64,000 nt of DNA, from positions 1-64,000 of the forward strand of contig NZ_NFVA01000020.1 of the NCBI RefSeq assembly GCF_002264395.1, in the 5' to 3' direction. Below, piece by piece: positions 10,851-19,434 of this stretch. The translations under genes were made by a program, and so were the position numbers. The notes below the pieces were generated by a model. It was not told the origin of the DNA. It searched no databases and worked only from the letters and a program-made list of their open reading frames with translations. This DNA comes from Paenibacillus sp. VTT E-133291. GTDB taxonomy: Bacteria > Bacillota > Bacilli > Paenibacillales > Paenibacillaceae. Within the stretch, counting starts at the first letter, position 1. The number at the start of each line of letters is the position of its first letter.

Positions 10851-11570
10851 CTACTCAAATTGCTCTTGTACTGTCTTCTTCACAGCCGCAACTGTTAGCA
10901 GTGCCTTCTGTACATCACTATAAATAATATTGCCGACCACTACTGTATCACATAGAGCTGCTGCCTGCTCGGCTTCCGCCTCACAAGTAATGCCTCCACC
11001 ATAAAAAAGCTGGGCTTGCTCCACCATTTCGCGCACTGTCCGCACGGTCTCCATATCCCCGAATCTACCGCTGTATTCAAGATAAACAATTGGCAGTGAC
11101 ATCAGCCTGTCCGCAACCTGAGCATAAGCAGCCGCTTCTTCAGCATCAATCGCCGTCTCAGCCCCTGTAATCCGCGCAACTGAAGATTCGCTATTCAGCA
11201 CAATATAGCCTTCCGTTAGTAACGAATCCCATGGAATCATAAATCCATAGCGTTCAATCGCTCGGCGATGATGGCCTACAATCCAAGCTGGATCAGGCGT
11301 ATTAAGCACCATTGGAATCATATAAAGATCAAATCCGGGCACAGCAGCTTCAAGTTCGGACACCTCGAGTGCACAGGGCAACTCAAACCGTCTTACTCTG
11401 GATAAGAGATCCACTGTGTTCTCATAGGTTACTCCTGTAGAGCCCCCTATCAGTATGGCATCCGTGCCAGATAAGCAAACGGCCTCCAAATCCTCATCCA
11501 AAATCATCCGGTCAGGGTCAAGCTTAAACACATGCCGCCAAGGTTTGATCATTTGCTGCACTGATTTCAT
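10851..11570 (-). CDS. pcrB: Heptaprenylglyceryl phosphate synthase PcrB
   Basis: About 239 residues of a TIM-barrel prenyltransferase. PcrB in Firmicutes joins heptaprenyl diphosphate to sn-glycerol 1-phosphate, making an archaeal-type ether lipid. Seen here are the N-terminal KPWRHVFKLDPDR, AILIGGSTGVT, YLEYSGRFGD and LFYGGGI phosphate-binding segments of the family. AAGGATG precedes the ATG at 11570; an in-frame ATG at 11579 is the alternative. Gene order pcrB-pcrA-ligA matches Bacillus. Confidence 0.93.
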   Translation of the reverse strand: MKSVQQMIKPWRHVFKLDPDRMILDEDLEAVCLSGTDAILIGGSTGVTYENTVDLLSRVRRFELPCALEVSELEAAVPGFDLYMIPMVLNTPDPAWIVGHHRRAIERYGFMIPWDSLLTEGYIVLNSESSVARITGAETAIDAEEAAAYAQVADRLMSLPIVYLEYSGRFGDMETVRTVREMVEQAQLFYGGGITCEAEAEQAAALCDTVVVGNIIYSDVQKALLTVAAVKKTVQEQFE

Positions 11571-11798
11571 GAGAATCATCCTTAATAGTCATTTGGGCAA
11601 GACAAAGACACTCCTGCCGCCGCAAAAGATATAAATCTAGTCTATGCCAGCACAGCAGGTGTGTCAATTTAAAGCGAACAAAAATGCGAACATTTTTTCG
11701 CATATAAATTTTGGGAAACCCCGCAAAGTACCTGAATACACGCTAAGGAAAGCAGCAATTTGTGGGGATATATTAATGGCAATAAGTAGTCTACGATT

Positions 11799-12665
11799 TC
11801 AACGTACACCTGAGATGTTAATCAAATCCTTTTCGGGTACAAAATCAGTGTAAAAACCATCCACGCCCATACGGGCCAGTTCCCTAATTTCATCTTCTTC
11901 ATTTACTGTATGAACATATACTCGAGCGCCAGTCTTCTTCAGCTTTTTAACAAAGCTCTTGGTGGCTCGGCTAACTGGCATGGTAATATCCACACCTGTT
12001 TTATTTACAAACTCAATAACCTGTTCATCCGTATCCTTGGATTGGTACAGGGTGTAGAGCACTTCCGGAAAAGAATATACCTTATTGATCTCATCCAGCA
12101 TCGTCTGATTGTATATTTGTGGAATGATTCGATCTAATATGGCTGGATCCCGGCGCTGCGCCGCTTCTACCAACAATGTAAATTGTTTATTTATAAGTTC
12201 AGGTTTGATTTCTTTCGTATCGGTCACGATATAAGCATCTGAATAATGCTGCATCAGATCAAGCAACTTCTCAACATCGATCGGGGAGTATATATTTAAG
12301 ATTGGACTGTCCATGAATTCCTTATAATCTAGCACTACCCCTTGTTTATTAGCAGGAAGTACATCCAACTGACCTAAAAGCTTACTCATGTTGCCTGACC
12401 ACTCATGCCTACCTACTAGCTGATCATCAGCCGATAATAACAAGTCTACTTCAAATACACGAGTTCCCTGTGCATAATTAGCAACAAATGCTTCAAAGGC
12501 ATTGGTGTATGTATGACCGTTAATGCCACCCATGGCATGTGCTACGACCTTGTGAGCCTCAAAACCACTTGCAGGCTGTTCGTCTTCATTACTAAAAGCG
12601 ATTACAAGTAACATGATAAGAGCTCCAATTACAATTACGGTAGCAACAATCTTTTTCTTATCCAT
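11799..12665 (-). CDS. Membrane-anchored GDPD-like phosphodiesterase
   Basis: A 288-residue protein with an N-terminal anchor or uncleaved signal (about 5-24) followed by a glycerophosphodiester phosphodiesterase-like TIM barrel. Seen: VAHAMGG (catalytic His region), TNAFEAF, GTRVFEVDLLLSADDQLVG with acidic metal ligands, and RHEW; it ends with GVDGFYTDF. Such enzymes hydrolyse glycerophosphodiesters, and extracytoplasmic ones can act on phospholipid or teichoic-acid fragments. The first motif reads HAMGG rather than the common HRG, a feature of a PI-PLC-like subgroup. It appears monocistronic. Substrate unknown. Confidence 0.75.
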   Translation of the reverse strand: MDKKKIVATVIVIGALIMLLVIAFSNEDEQPASGFEAHKVVAHAMGGINGHTYTNAFEAFVANYAQGTRVFEVDLLLSADDQLVGRHEWSGNMSKLLGQLDVLPANKQGVVLDYKEFMDSPILNIYSPIDVEKLLDLMQHYSDAYIVTDTKEIKPELINKQFTLLVEAAQRRDPAILDRIIPQIYNQTMLDEINKVYSFPEVLYTLYQSKDTDEQVIEFVNKTGVDITMPVSRATKSFVKKLKKTGARVYVHTVNEEDEIRELARMGVDGFYTDFVPEKDLINISGVR

Positions 12666-12709
12666 AGTTGAGAGTTTCCTTTGCGAAGTTTAGATTATAA
12701 AACCAATAG

Positions 12710-12750
12710 AAAAACAATACCCCGCTCTACCATAGGTAGAAACGGGGATC
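12710..12750 (-). terminator. Terminator after the WbaP-like gene
   Basis: On the minus strand CCCCG-ttt-CTACC-tat-GGTAG-ag-CGGGG forms a hairpin followed by TATTGTTTTT. It lies 40-75 bp past the stop of the initiating transferase and ends the main glycan operon. Confidence 0.8.
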
Positions 12751-12787
12751 CAATTAAAGTTTTAGAAAATCTGAATAAGTGCAGGAA

Positions 12788-14194
12788 TCAATAAGCATTT
12801 TTGTTGACAAAGCCGTTGCGAATCGTTTTGAAAATAATTCGAATGTCAAACAGTAAAGACCAGTTCTCAATGTAGAAAATATCGTGCTTGATCCGCTCCT
12901 CGATGGAAGTGTCACCGCGGAGTCCATTACTCTGTGCCCAACCTGTAATTCCAGGGCGTACATGGTGCTTAACCATATACTTCGGAATTTCATCACGGAA
13001 CTGTTCCACATAATATGGGCGTTCTGGTCGAGGTCCCACCACACTCATATGTCCCAGCAACACATTAAAAAATTGCGGAAGCTCATCTAGACTTGTCTTA
13101 CGGATAAAAGTACCAAACCGAGTTCTGCGAGGATCTTCACGCGTACTCCAGCCTGTATCCTCTTCACCATCCTGCTGCATCTTCATGGAGCGGAACTTAT
13201 ACATCATAAAATTACGACGGTTCAGACCTACACGTTCCTGCCGGAATATAATCGGTCCCGGAGAGGTCAGCCGGACACCAAGAGCCACGATAAGCATCAC
13301 TGGAGAGATCATAATAATTGCGAACAAAGAGAACACAATATCAAACAATCGTTTTGCCATCTTATTCCCCGTCATATCTAATGGAATATCACGAACATTA
13401 ATCATTGGCATGCCTGCAAAGTTATCAAAGTAAGGGCGGGCTGGTAAGTAGTCGAAAAAATCAGGGATAATCAATGTGCGTACACCTGCTTTTTCACAGG
13501 CCGCAATAATTGAAGGGTACTTCGAATGCGCATCAAGTGGCAGCGCAAGTATAACCTCATCCACAGGCAGCATCTCTAGCATTCCAGACAACTGGTCAAC
13601 TGTTCCAAGAATTGGTTTATATCGTTGTTCTTCAATTCCATCCCAAGTATGATAGTCATCCAGGAAACCAATCGCTTCGTACCCAAGCTCAGGGTACTGT
13701 TCTAGATTATTGTAGAATCTTTTGCCTAGCGTTCCTGCGCCTATAATGAGTGCAAACTGTCGGTTGAAGCCCTTTTCGCGAAAAGATTTAAGCATTTTCT
13801 TTAGTACATAACGGTACAGCATAATAGAAAGAATGTTCAATCCCATGTAAAGAGCTAGATATGTTCGGGAGATATTTATTTCTTTCACGAAAAACATCAG
13901 ACCAAGCAGAATGAAAATGCCCATAATATGCACTTGGAAAATCTTAATGAATTCATCGACAAACCGTTTCTTACGCTTCGGCAAATACAGCGACAGCAGT
14001 ATACCGATTAACACTGCAATTCCGCCATAAATCATACTCCAGTAAGCGTACGACTCTACAGGCAACGGGTTTTCATACTCCATCCAACCACTTCTAAACT
14101 TTAGCCACCAGGCTATAAGGAAGGACAGCTGGATAACAAGAAAGTCAGCCACCATATAGAGCTGTGTCAAAAATTTCTGATTACGCCGAATCAT
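12788..14194 (-). CDS. Undecaprenyl-phosphate sugar-1-phosphate transferase (WbaP/EpsL-like)
   Basis: A 468-residue polyprenyl glycosylphosphotransferase that starts glycan synthesis by moving a sugar-1-phosphate from a nucleotide sugar to undecaprenyl phosphate. It has N-terminal membrane helices, a nucleotide-binding-like middle (IIGAGTLGKRFYNNLE), and a C-terminal bacterial sugar transferase domain (KRLFDIVFSLFAII, SPGPIIFRQERVG, YKFRSM, RPGITGWAQ). WsaP and WsfP of S-layer glycan loci belong to this family. The sugar (Glc or Gal) cannot be read from sequence. The start overlaps the GT2 stop as ATGA. Confidence 0.9.
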   Translation of the reverse strand: MIRRNQKFLTQLYMVADFLVIQLSFLIAWWLKFRSGWMEYENPLPVESYAYWSMIYGGIAVLIGILLSLYLPKRKKRFVDEFIKIFQVHIMGIFILLGLMFFVKEINISRTYLALYMGLNILSIMLYRYVLKKMLKSFREKGFNRQFALIIGAGTLGKRFYNNLEQYPELGYEAIGFLDDYHTWDGIEEQRYKPILGTVDQLSGMLEMLPVDEVILALPLDAHSKYPSIIAACEKAGVRTLIIPDFFDYLPARPYFDNFAGMPMINVRDIPLDMTGNKMAKRLFDIVFSLFAIIMISPVMLIVALGVRLTSPGPIIFRQERVGLNRRNFMMYKFRSMKMQQDGEEDTGWSTREDPRRTRFGTFIRKTSLDELPQFFNVLLGHMSVVGPRPERPYYVEQFRDEIPKYMVKHHVRPGITGWAQSNGLRGDTSIEERIKHDIFYIENWSLLFDIRIIFKTIRNGFVNKNAY

Positions 14195-15144
14195 AAATTC
14201 ACCTCAGTATTCTTTTCGTTACGTGCACCTGTTTCATTAGCGGAGTTAAGACTCTGTGCAGGTGATGGAACTCTTTTAGGAGAGATTAAGGCATTCCGCA
14301 AAAGAGAAAGTGCGAACTTCACGCCAACTCCAGCGTATACTGTTCCATTTATCATACTGTTGTACTTCTTACTATAATGCTTACGATGAAATAAAATCAT
14401 TGCCCGGTGGAATTCATAGACGATCTTAAACGGTCTGCGTCTGGCACTGCCACCTTTAAGATGTACAATAGAGGTCTTCGGATAATAATAAATCCCCCAG
14501 CCAGCCTCTTTAATACGATAACACCAATCTAAATCCTCGCCGTACATAAAGAACTCTTCATCCAATCCACCCACCTGGTTAATCGTCTCCCGCCGCAGCA
14601 GCATAAACGCACCAACCAGACAATCTATCGGGTAATCAAGATCAGGGTCCAAATATCCTAACTGGTAACCATTAAACCTCGGACGATCCGGAAATAGCTT
14701 ACTAAATCCAAAAGCATAATAGAAGGAAGCTGACGGTGTCGGAAATCCCCGCTTACAGGCTTTATCTAGCGAACCATCCGGTAAAATAATCTTACATCCT
14801 GACGCCCCAACATCGAGCCGACTGTCCATAAAGGAGATCATTGTCTCCAGCGTATCCTTACGCACTACTGTATCTGAGTTGAGCAGAAGCACATACCTTC
14901 CGGATGAAGCCTCCATACCTTGATTATTTGCACGGGCAAAGCCGACGTTGTCGTTATTTGCGATCAACATTACACCTGGAAACTCTCTACTAATCTTCTC
15001 TACTGAATCATCATGGGAATTATTGTCTATCAAAATAATCTCATAGGAATAGTTCGTTGCTGAGTCATATACCGACCTGAGACAATCCATCGTCAGGCGA
15101 CATGTGTTGTAATTAACAATAAGTATACTTACATCTACATTCAC
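14191..15144 (-). CDS. GT2-family glycosyltransferase
   Basis: A GT-A fold transferase with SILIVNYNT, LIDNNSHDDS, LLNSDTVV (the DxD-like motif) and FFMYGEDLDWCYRIKE, the pattern of rhamnosyl and related transferases (WcaA/RfbF type). A GTG at 15144 has AGGAG 9 bp upstream and begins right at the fold; an upstream in-frame TTG at 15183 is less likely. It overlaps the initiating transferase by 4 bp, so the two are probably co-translated. A terminator-like hairpin and a TATAAT box lie just upstream on this strand. Acceptor and donor unknown. Confidence 0.82.
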   Translation of the reverse strand: MNVDVSILIVNYNTCRLTMDCLRSVYDSATNYSYEIILIDNNSHDDSVEKISREFPGVMLIANNDNVGFARANNQGMEASSGRYVLLLNSDTVVRKDTLETMISFMDSRLDVGASGCKIILPDGSLDKACKRGFPTPSASFYYAFGFSKLFPDRPRFNGYQLGYLDPDLDYPIDCLVGAFMLLRRETINQVGGLDEEFFMYGEDLDWCYRIKEAGWGIYYYPKTSIVHLKGGSARRRPFKIVYEFHRAMILFHRKHYSKKYNSMINGTVYAGVGVKFALSLLRNALISPKRVPSPAQSLNSANETGARNEKNTEVNL

Positions 15145-15195
15145 TGCGTAACGCTCCTGACAAATATAGTAATCTACCGACAATAATTATAACAT

Positions 15196-15236
15196 AAAAC
15201 CTCCCTGAGAGGAGGTGACGTTTCAGGGAGGTTTTT
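15196..15236 (-). terminator. Terminator-like hairpin between two GT2 genes
   Basis: AAAACCTCCCTGA pairs with TCAGGGAGGTTTT across a 14-nt loop, with T runs on both sides. It follows the upstream GT2 stop by 12 bp, so it could terminate or attenuate that transcript. Confidence 0.7.
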
Positions 15237-15247
15237 CCAGATTCGAT

Positions 15248-16270
15248 TTAGATTTTGTGTTTCTTTCTCTCTTTTATGGTGGTTTGTATATACTTCCGCT
15301 TCTTTTTTAATGCAGGGAGCTGAGTGAAAAAGGATTTCCATGCTGTGATTAACTGCGGCTCTCTAAGAAGCATATAGCCGTGCGCGGCAAGCTCATAGGG
15401 AAGAGAAATGAAGATTGTCTTCAGCATCGTTCGAGCAGGTTCATTCTTATAGATCATTTTGTAGCGGTTAATGTAAGATATTCGTCGGATGAACATCGCT
15501 TTGGTGCTGCGGCCAGACGTTTTCCAGCCACGTTCATGATACCCGATCGCCTCAGCATCATAGCAAGCTTGCCAGCCAAAGAGCTGAGCGCGCCAGGCGA
15601 CGTCCACGTCCTCCTTATATGCAAAGAAGTCCGCATCAAAAAATTCACCATCGACACTAATGTCGTTGATCATCCGACGAGAATACACCGCAGCCGCTCC
15701 AGATACACCAATTACAGATCCAGACTGTGTCCATTGGGCTGCTGGCTCACCCGCACCGCGATCAAACGCACGCCGTGCTCTGTTCATACGGAGACCCGTG
15801 CTGTCTACCAGTCCATAATCGCCCTTTAGAAGAAGCTTACCTGTGGCGCTGCCGATCTGTGGATTATTCTCCATCTGTGTGATAAGTCTGGAGATATAGT
15901 CTGGAGCCAGCGTTAGGTCAGGGTTAAGGACGAGCACGTAATCTGTCTCCGTTGCGGCTATCGCCTGGTTGTGGGCTGGGGCGAAGCCTGTGTTAAGCTC
16001 ATTCTCCAGAAGGTCAATTGTTGGATATTGCTTTATCTCCCTTGCGGAGTTCATAGCTTCATGCCCCACCAAGAATGCAGCGGGTGAGTCCGATTTAAAC
16101 TGGTGATAGAACGTTCTGACCTTATCCGCCGAACCATCAGTTGAAGCGTTGTCCACTACGACAATTTTTTTGACCAAATAATTCTGTGCCATTACTGCCT
16201 CTATACAATCTATGATGTCGTCAGCACTATTATAGGTGACGATATGTACACTAACTGATTTGTTGTTCAT
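15248..16270 (-). CDS. GT2-family glycosyltransferase
   Basis: A 340-residue GT2 enzyme: VSVHIVTYNSADD, VVVDNASTDGS, ELNTGFAPAHN, LVLNPDLTL (DxD-like) and FFAYKEDVDVAWRAQLFGW. This resembles rhamnosyltransferases of cell-surface glycans. CGAGGATACCC precedes the ATG. It is bounded by hairpins on both sides (16337-16376 upstream and 15196-15236 downstream), so it may be expressed at a level different from its neighbours. Confidence 0.82.
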   Translation of the reverse strand: MNNKSVSVHIVTYNSADDIIDCIEAVMAQNYLVKKIVVVDNASTDGSADKVRTFYHQFKSDSPAAFLVGHEAMNSAREIKQYPTIDLLENELNTGFAPAHNQAIAATETDYVLVLNPDLTLAPDYISRLITQMENNPQIGSATGKLLLKGDYGLVDSTGLRMNRARRAFDRGAGEPAAQWTQSGSVIGVSGAAAVYSRRMINDISVDGEFFDADFFAYKEDVDVAWRAQLFGWQACYDAEAIGYHERGWKTSGRSTKAMFIRRISYINRYKMIYKNEPARTMLKTIFISLPYELAAHGYMLLREPQLITAWKSFFTQLPALKKKRKYIQTTIKERKKHKI

Positions 16271-16336
16271 GGGTATCCTCGACTTTGTGATTTCTTGTTA
16301 ACTACCTACTCCCTTCCTATTATAGCGAAAGAATAC

Positions 16337-16376
16337 AAAAAACTCCCGCATCGTTATGAACGATTTGGGAGTTTCA
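16337..16376 (-). terminator. Terminator after rfbD
   Basis: On the minus strand AAACTCCC-aa-ATCGTT-cat-AACGAT-gc-GGGAGTTTTTT is a strong hairpin with a T run, 13 bp past the rfbD stop. Confidence 0.85.
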
Positions 16377-16388
16377 ATTGCTACTATC

Positions 16389-17261
16389 TTATTCTTTTAG
16401 CTCTAAGAGGAAATCTCTCAGGCCCTCACGCCAAGGTCGAATATCCTGAAAACCGTTCGTACGTATCGATAGATGCTCCATCACCGAATTCCGAGGACGT
16501 GGTGCAGGTCTCGGGAACTGTTCCGTAGCACACGGTTCAAGCTTGGCAGTAAATTTCAGGCCCAGAATATCCTCAGCCTCCGCAAAGATCGCCTGCGTAA
16601 ATTCAAACCAAGTGCAAGAGTCGCTATTTGAAGCATGGTATACTCCATACTTCTCAGTTTGAATAAGCTCAAGCAAGAATCGAGCTAAATCGACTGTATA
16701 GGTAGGCGAACCTTTTTGGTCATCTACAACTTGAAGCATTGGCTTTTCTTGACCAAGCTTTAGCATTGTTTTAACAAAATTATTTCCGTATTTACCATAC
16801 ACCCATGATGTGCGTACGATAAAATACTTAGAGGAAAGAGATTGAACGAGCACTTCACCCGCACGTTTCGATTTACCGTATATACTCTTAGGATCAGTAT
16901 TATCATACTCATGGTAAGGCTGTGATCCTAAACCATCAAATACATAATCTGTACTAATATATACCAGCTTAGCCCCAGCTTTTTCAGAAGCTATCGCTAC
17001 GTTTCGACTTCCAGTGGCATTAATTAAATAAGCAGCATCAATGTCACTTTCTGCCGCGTCCACAGCCGTGTGAGCAGCACAGTGAATGACAGCATCCGGT
17101 CCATACTCACCAATAACCTGGACACACTGATCGAGATCAGTAATATCCATCTCTTGACGGTCGCAGCCCATCACTTGGTGACCTTGATACTGGAGTAGTA
17201 AAACTACGTCCTGGCCTAGTTGTCCGGCCGCGCCTGTAACAAGTACCTTCAGTTGAGCCAT
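16389..17261 (-). CDS. rfbD: dTDP-4-dehydrorhamnose reductase
   Basis: A 290-residue short-chain dehydrogenase that carries out the last step to dTDP-L-rhamnose (NADPH-dependent). Seen: TGAAGQLGQD (Rossmann motif), HCAAHTAVDAAE, YISTDYVFDG, YGKSKRAGE (catalytic Tyr/Lys) and RTSWVYG. The start overlaps the rfbB stop by one base (TAATG), so coupling is likely. The rfbA and rfbC partners are about 14 kb away on the other strand. Confidence 0.94.
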   Translation of the reverse strand: MAQLKVLVTGAAGQLGQDVVLLLQYQGHQVMGCDRQEMDITDLDQCVQVIGEYGPDAVIHCAAHTAVDAAESDIDAAYLINATGSRNVAIASEKAGAKLVYISTDYVFDGLGSQPYHEYDNTDPKSIYGKSKRAGEVLVQSLSSKYFIVRTSWVYGKYGNNFVKTMLKLGQEKPMLQVVDDQKGSPTYTVDLARFLLELIQTEKYGVYHASNSDSCTWFEFTQAIFAEAEDILGLKFTAKLEPCATEQFPRPAPRPRNSVMEHLSIRTNGFQDIRPWREGLRDFLLELKE

Positions 17262-18283
17262 TATAGAGATTCTCCCAAACGATCGCCATATTGTAATTCA
17301 GCGTACTTCTGGTATTCCCCAGATTGAATGCGAGTCCACCACTCGCGGTTATTGAGATACCATTGGATGGTTTCTTTAATACCTGTTTCAAACGTATGTT
17401 TCGGCTTCCATCCCAGTTCGTTCATAATCTTAGTTGGATCTATACCATAGCGACGATCATGACCAGGACGGTCTTGAACATAAGTAATCAATGAATCAGG
17501 TTTGCCTAGTTCCTGCAATACCGTGTTTACAATATGCACATTCGTACGCTCGTTATTACCACCAATGTTGTAAACTTCTCCATTCACACCCTCATGAATG
17601 ACTAAATCAATCGCGCTGCAATGATCCTCAACATACAACCAGTCGCGGATATTCATCCCATCGCCATAAACAGGCAACGCTTGGTCCGCAAGTGCGCGAG
17701 AGATCATCAACGGAATTAGTTTTTCAGGGAATTGATACGGGCCATAATTGTTCGAGCAGCGGGTAATGTTTACTGGCAGACCAAATGTTTCATGGTAAGC
17801 ACGAACAAGCAAATCCCCACCTGCTTTACTTGCAGAATAAGGACTGTTCGGAGTCAAAGGAGTTTCTTCAGTAAACAACCCAGTTGCTCCAAGTGATCCG
17901 TACACCTCATCCGTAGAAACTTGAACGAACTTAGTAACACTGTATTTTTTCGCCGCATCCAAAAGCACTTGTGTTCCAAGCACATTCGTCTTCACAAACA
18001 CTTCCGGCTCCAAAATACTCCGATCCACATGCGATTCAGCAGCAAAATTCACCACCACATCCACACCTTGGCTAAACAAAGCATCCATTGCCTGAACATC
18101 TGTAATATCAGCCTTAGCAAAAGTGTAATTAGGGTGATTCTCGATTGACTTCAAATTCTCCAGATTACCCGCGTACGTCAACGCATCTACGTTAACGATT
18201 TGGTAATCAGGATGTTGTTGCAGCATGTATAATACAAAGTTGCTGCCGATAAATCCGGCTCCGCCGGTAACTAGCAGTTTCAT
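17261..18283 (-). CDS. rfbB: dTDP-glucose 4,6-dehydratase
   Basis: A 340-residue extended SDR enzyme, second step of dTDP-rhamnose synthesis. Seen: LVTGGAGFIGSNFV, HVDRSI, VSTDEVYG, PYSASKAGGD (YxxxK), RCSNNYGPYQFPEKLIPL and RDWLYVEDHC. AAGGTGGT stands before the ATG. The 137-bp gap upstream has a T run on the minus strand but no convincing hairpin. Confidence 0.96.
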   Translation of the reverse strand: MKLLVTGGAGFIGSNFVLYMLQQHPDYQIVNVDALTYAGNLENLKSIENHPNYTFAKADITDVQAMDALFSQGVDVVVNFAAESHVDRSILEPEVFVKTNVLGTQVLLDAAKKYSVTKFVQVSTDEVYGSLGATGLFTEETPLTPNSPYSASKAGGDLLVRAYHETFGLPVNITRCSNNYGPYQFPEKLIPLMISRALADQALPVYGDGMNIRDWLYVEDHCSAIDLVIHEGVNGEVYNIGGNNERTNVHIVNTVLQELGKPDSLITYVQDRPGHDRRYGIDPTKIMNELGWKPKHTFETGIKETIQWYLNNREWWTRIQSGEYQKYAELQYGDRLGESL

Positions 18284-18420
18284 GTGTAGACCACCTTTAT
18301 ATTAAATATTTATAGGAAACAGTTCTTCAAAAATCATATCATTCCTTAATATATGCTTTCACGTTGCTTAAGGAACAAAAAAACGCCTATATCAGATCAT
18401 CAAGTCGCCAAATGCGACCG

Positions 18421-19404
18421 TTACTTATCCCTTTCTTTTCTGCTATTGTAATAGCTAAATGTGTTAAGTATTAATTCCTTTTCTATTCTCAGATAATTCG
18501 GTACATATTTAAACTTATGCCTTACTCTATTTATTCTACCTAGACCTGACCAGCCTTGGAGTGTGCCTTTAAGAAAATCTTTTCCGAACCCTAAGCGCCC
18601 GTAAACCCTCCACTTCCAAAGGAACCCCATGAACAGAAGAGGGGAATTAATTAAAATCTGCAAAAATGGCATGTTTTTATATATAAGATACACATTATTG
18701 CGTGCACTTATATGAACTTTAAAGGAATTTAAATTACCTTTACTTTCCCCGCTGGTCGCACTTCCAACATGGTATACCTTTGCCGCTGGTGAGTAGTAAT
18801 TCACGTACCCATGTACCTTGGCCCGGTAAGAAAGATCAATATCTTCTAAATAAGCAAAGAATTCCTCGTCGAAAACACCGATTTGCTCAAATATATCTTT
18901 CCGATAAATTGCTGCTCCTGCACAAGAACTAAACACCTCTTCTGGTTCATTGTAATGTACAATTTTGTGCCCATCACCACGTTTAAACGCCCATCCCAAA
19001 ACTGTATACCCGTCTCCAGCATCATCAATAAAATCTTTGTTGTTCATTTGAATCATTTTACTGCTGACAGAAAATATTCTGGGATCAGATTCTATAGTCT
19101 CTATCAGGCTTGTGTGCCAACCCTTGCAGACTTCGGTATCATTATTCAGTAGAACGACGAATCGGCCTTTTGCTGCAGCTATTCCTTTATTTACAGCACC
19201 CGCAAAACCATAATTACGTTCTAAAACAACTACATTCACTTTAGGATAATTGTCATTTACATAACTAATACTCAGATCTGTAGAAGCATTGTCTACAATA
19301 ATTATTTCGTCTAATTGTGAATCTACATCCATTACTAGTGATCTCAAGCAAGGCTTAAGATACTCTAGACCATTATAGTTAGGAATGATTATTGTAGATC
19401 GCAT
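18421..19404 (-). CDS. GT2-family glycosyltransferase
   Basis: A 327-residue GT2 enzyme with STIIIPNYNG, IIVDNASTDLS, ERNYGFAGAVNKG, LLNNDTEV (DxD-like) and EFFAYLEDIDLSYRAKVHG, then a C-terminal hydrophobic and basic tail typical of rhamnosyltransferases bound to the inner membrane face. The gene lies 30 bp downstream of the large fusion gene and upstream of rfbB, all on the minus strand. Probably adds rhamnose or a related deoxyhexose; donor not proven. Confidence 0.83.
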   Translation of the reverse strand: MRSTIIIPNYNGLEYLKPCLRSLVMDVDSQLDEIIIVDNASTDLSISYVNDNYPKVNVVVLERNYGFAGAVNKGIAAAKGRFVVLLNNDTEVCKGWHTSLIETIESDPRIFSVSSKMIQMNNKDFIDDAGDGYTVLGWAFKRGDGHKIVHYNEPEEVFSSCAGAAIYRKDIFEQIGVFDEEFFAYLEDIDLSYRAKVHGYVNYYSPAAKVYHVGSATSGESKGNLNSFKVHISARNNVYLIYKNMPFLQILINSPLLFMGFLWKWRVYGRLGFGKDFLKGTLQGWSGLGRINRVRHKFKYVPNYLRIEKELILNTFSYYNSRKERDK

Positions 19405-19434
19405 TCTGCATCCCCTCTAGTGATACGTATACAT

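Noticed and set aside
12754..13044. Frame inside the WbaP-like gene on the same strand
   Set aside because: Out-of-frame shadow of a gene with complete family motifs.
18340..18420. Terminator between the GT2 gene and rfbB
   Set aside because: A T run exists on the minus strand, but no stable stem precedes it directly.
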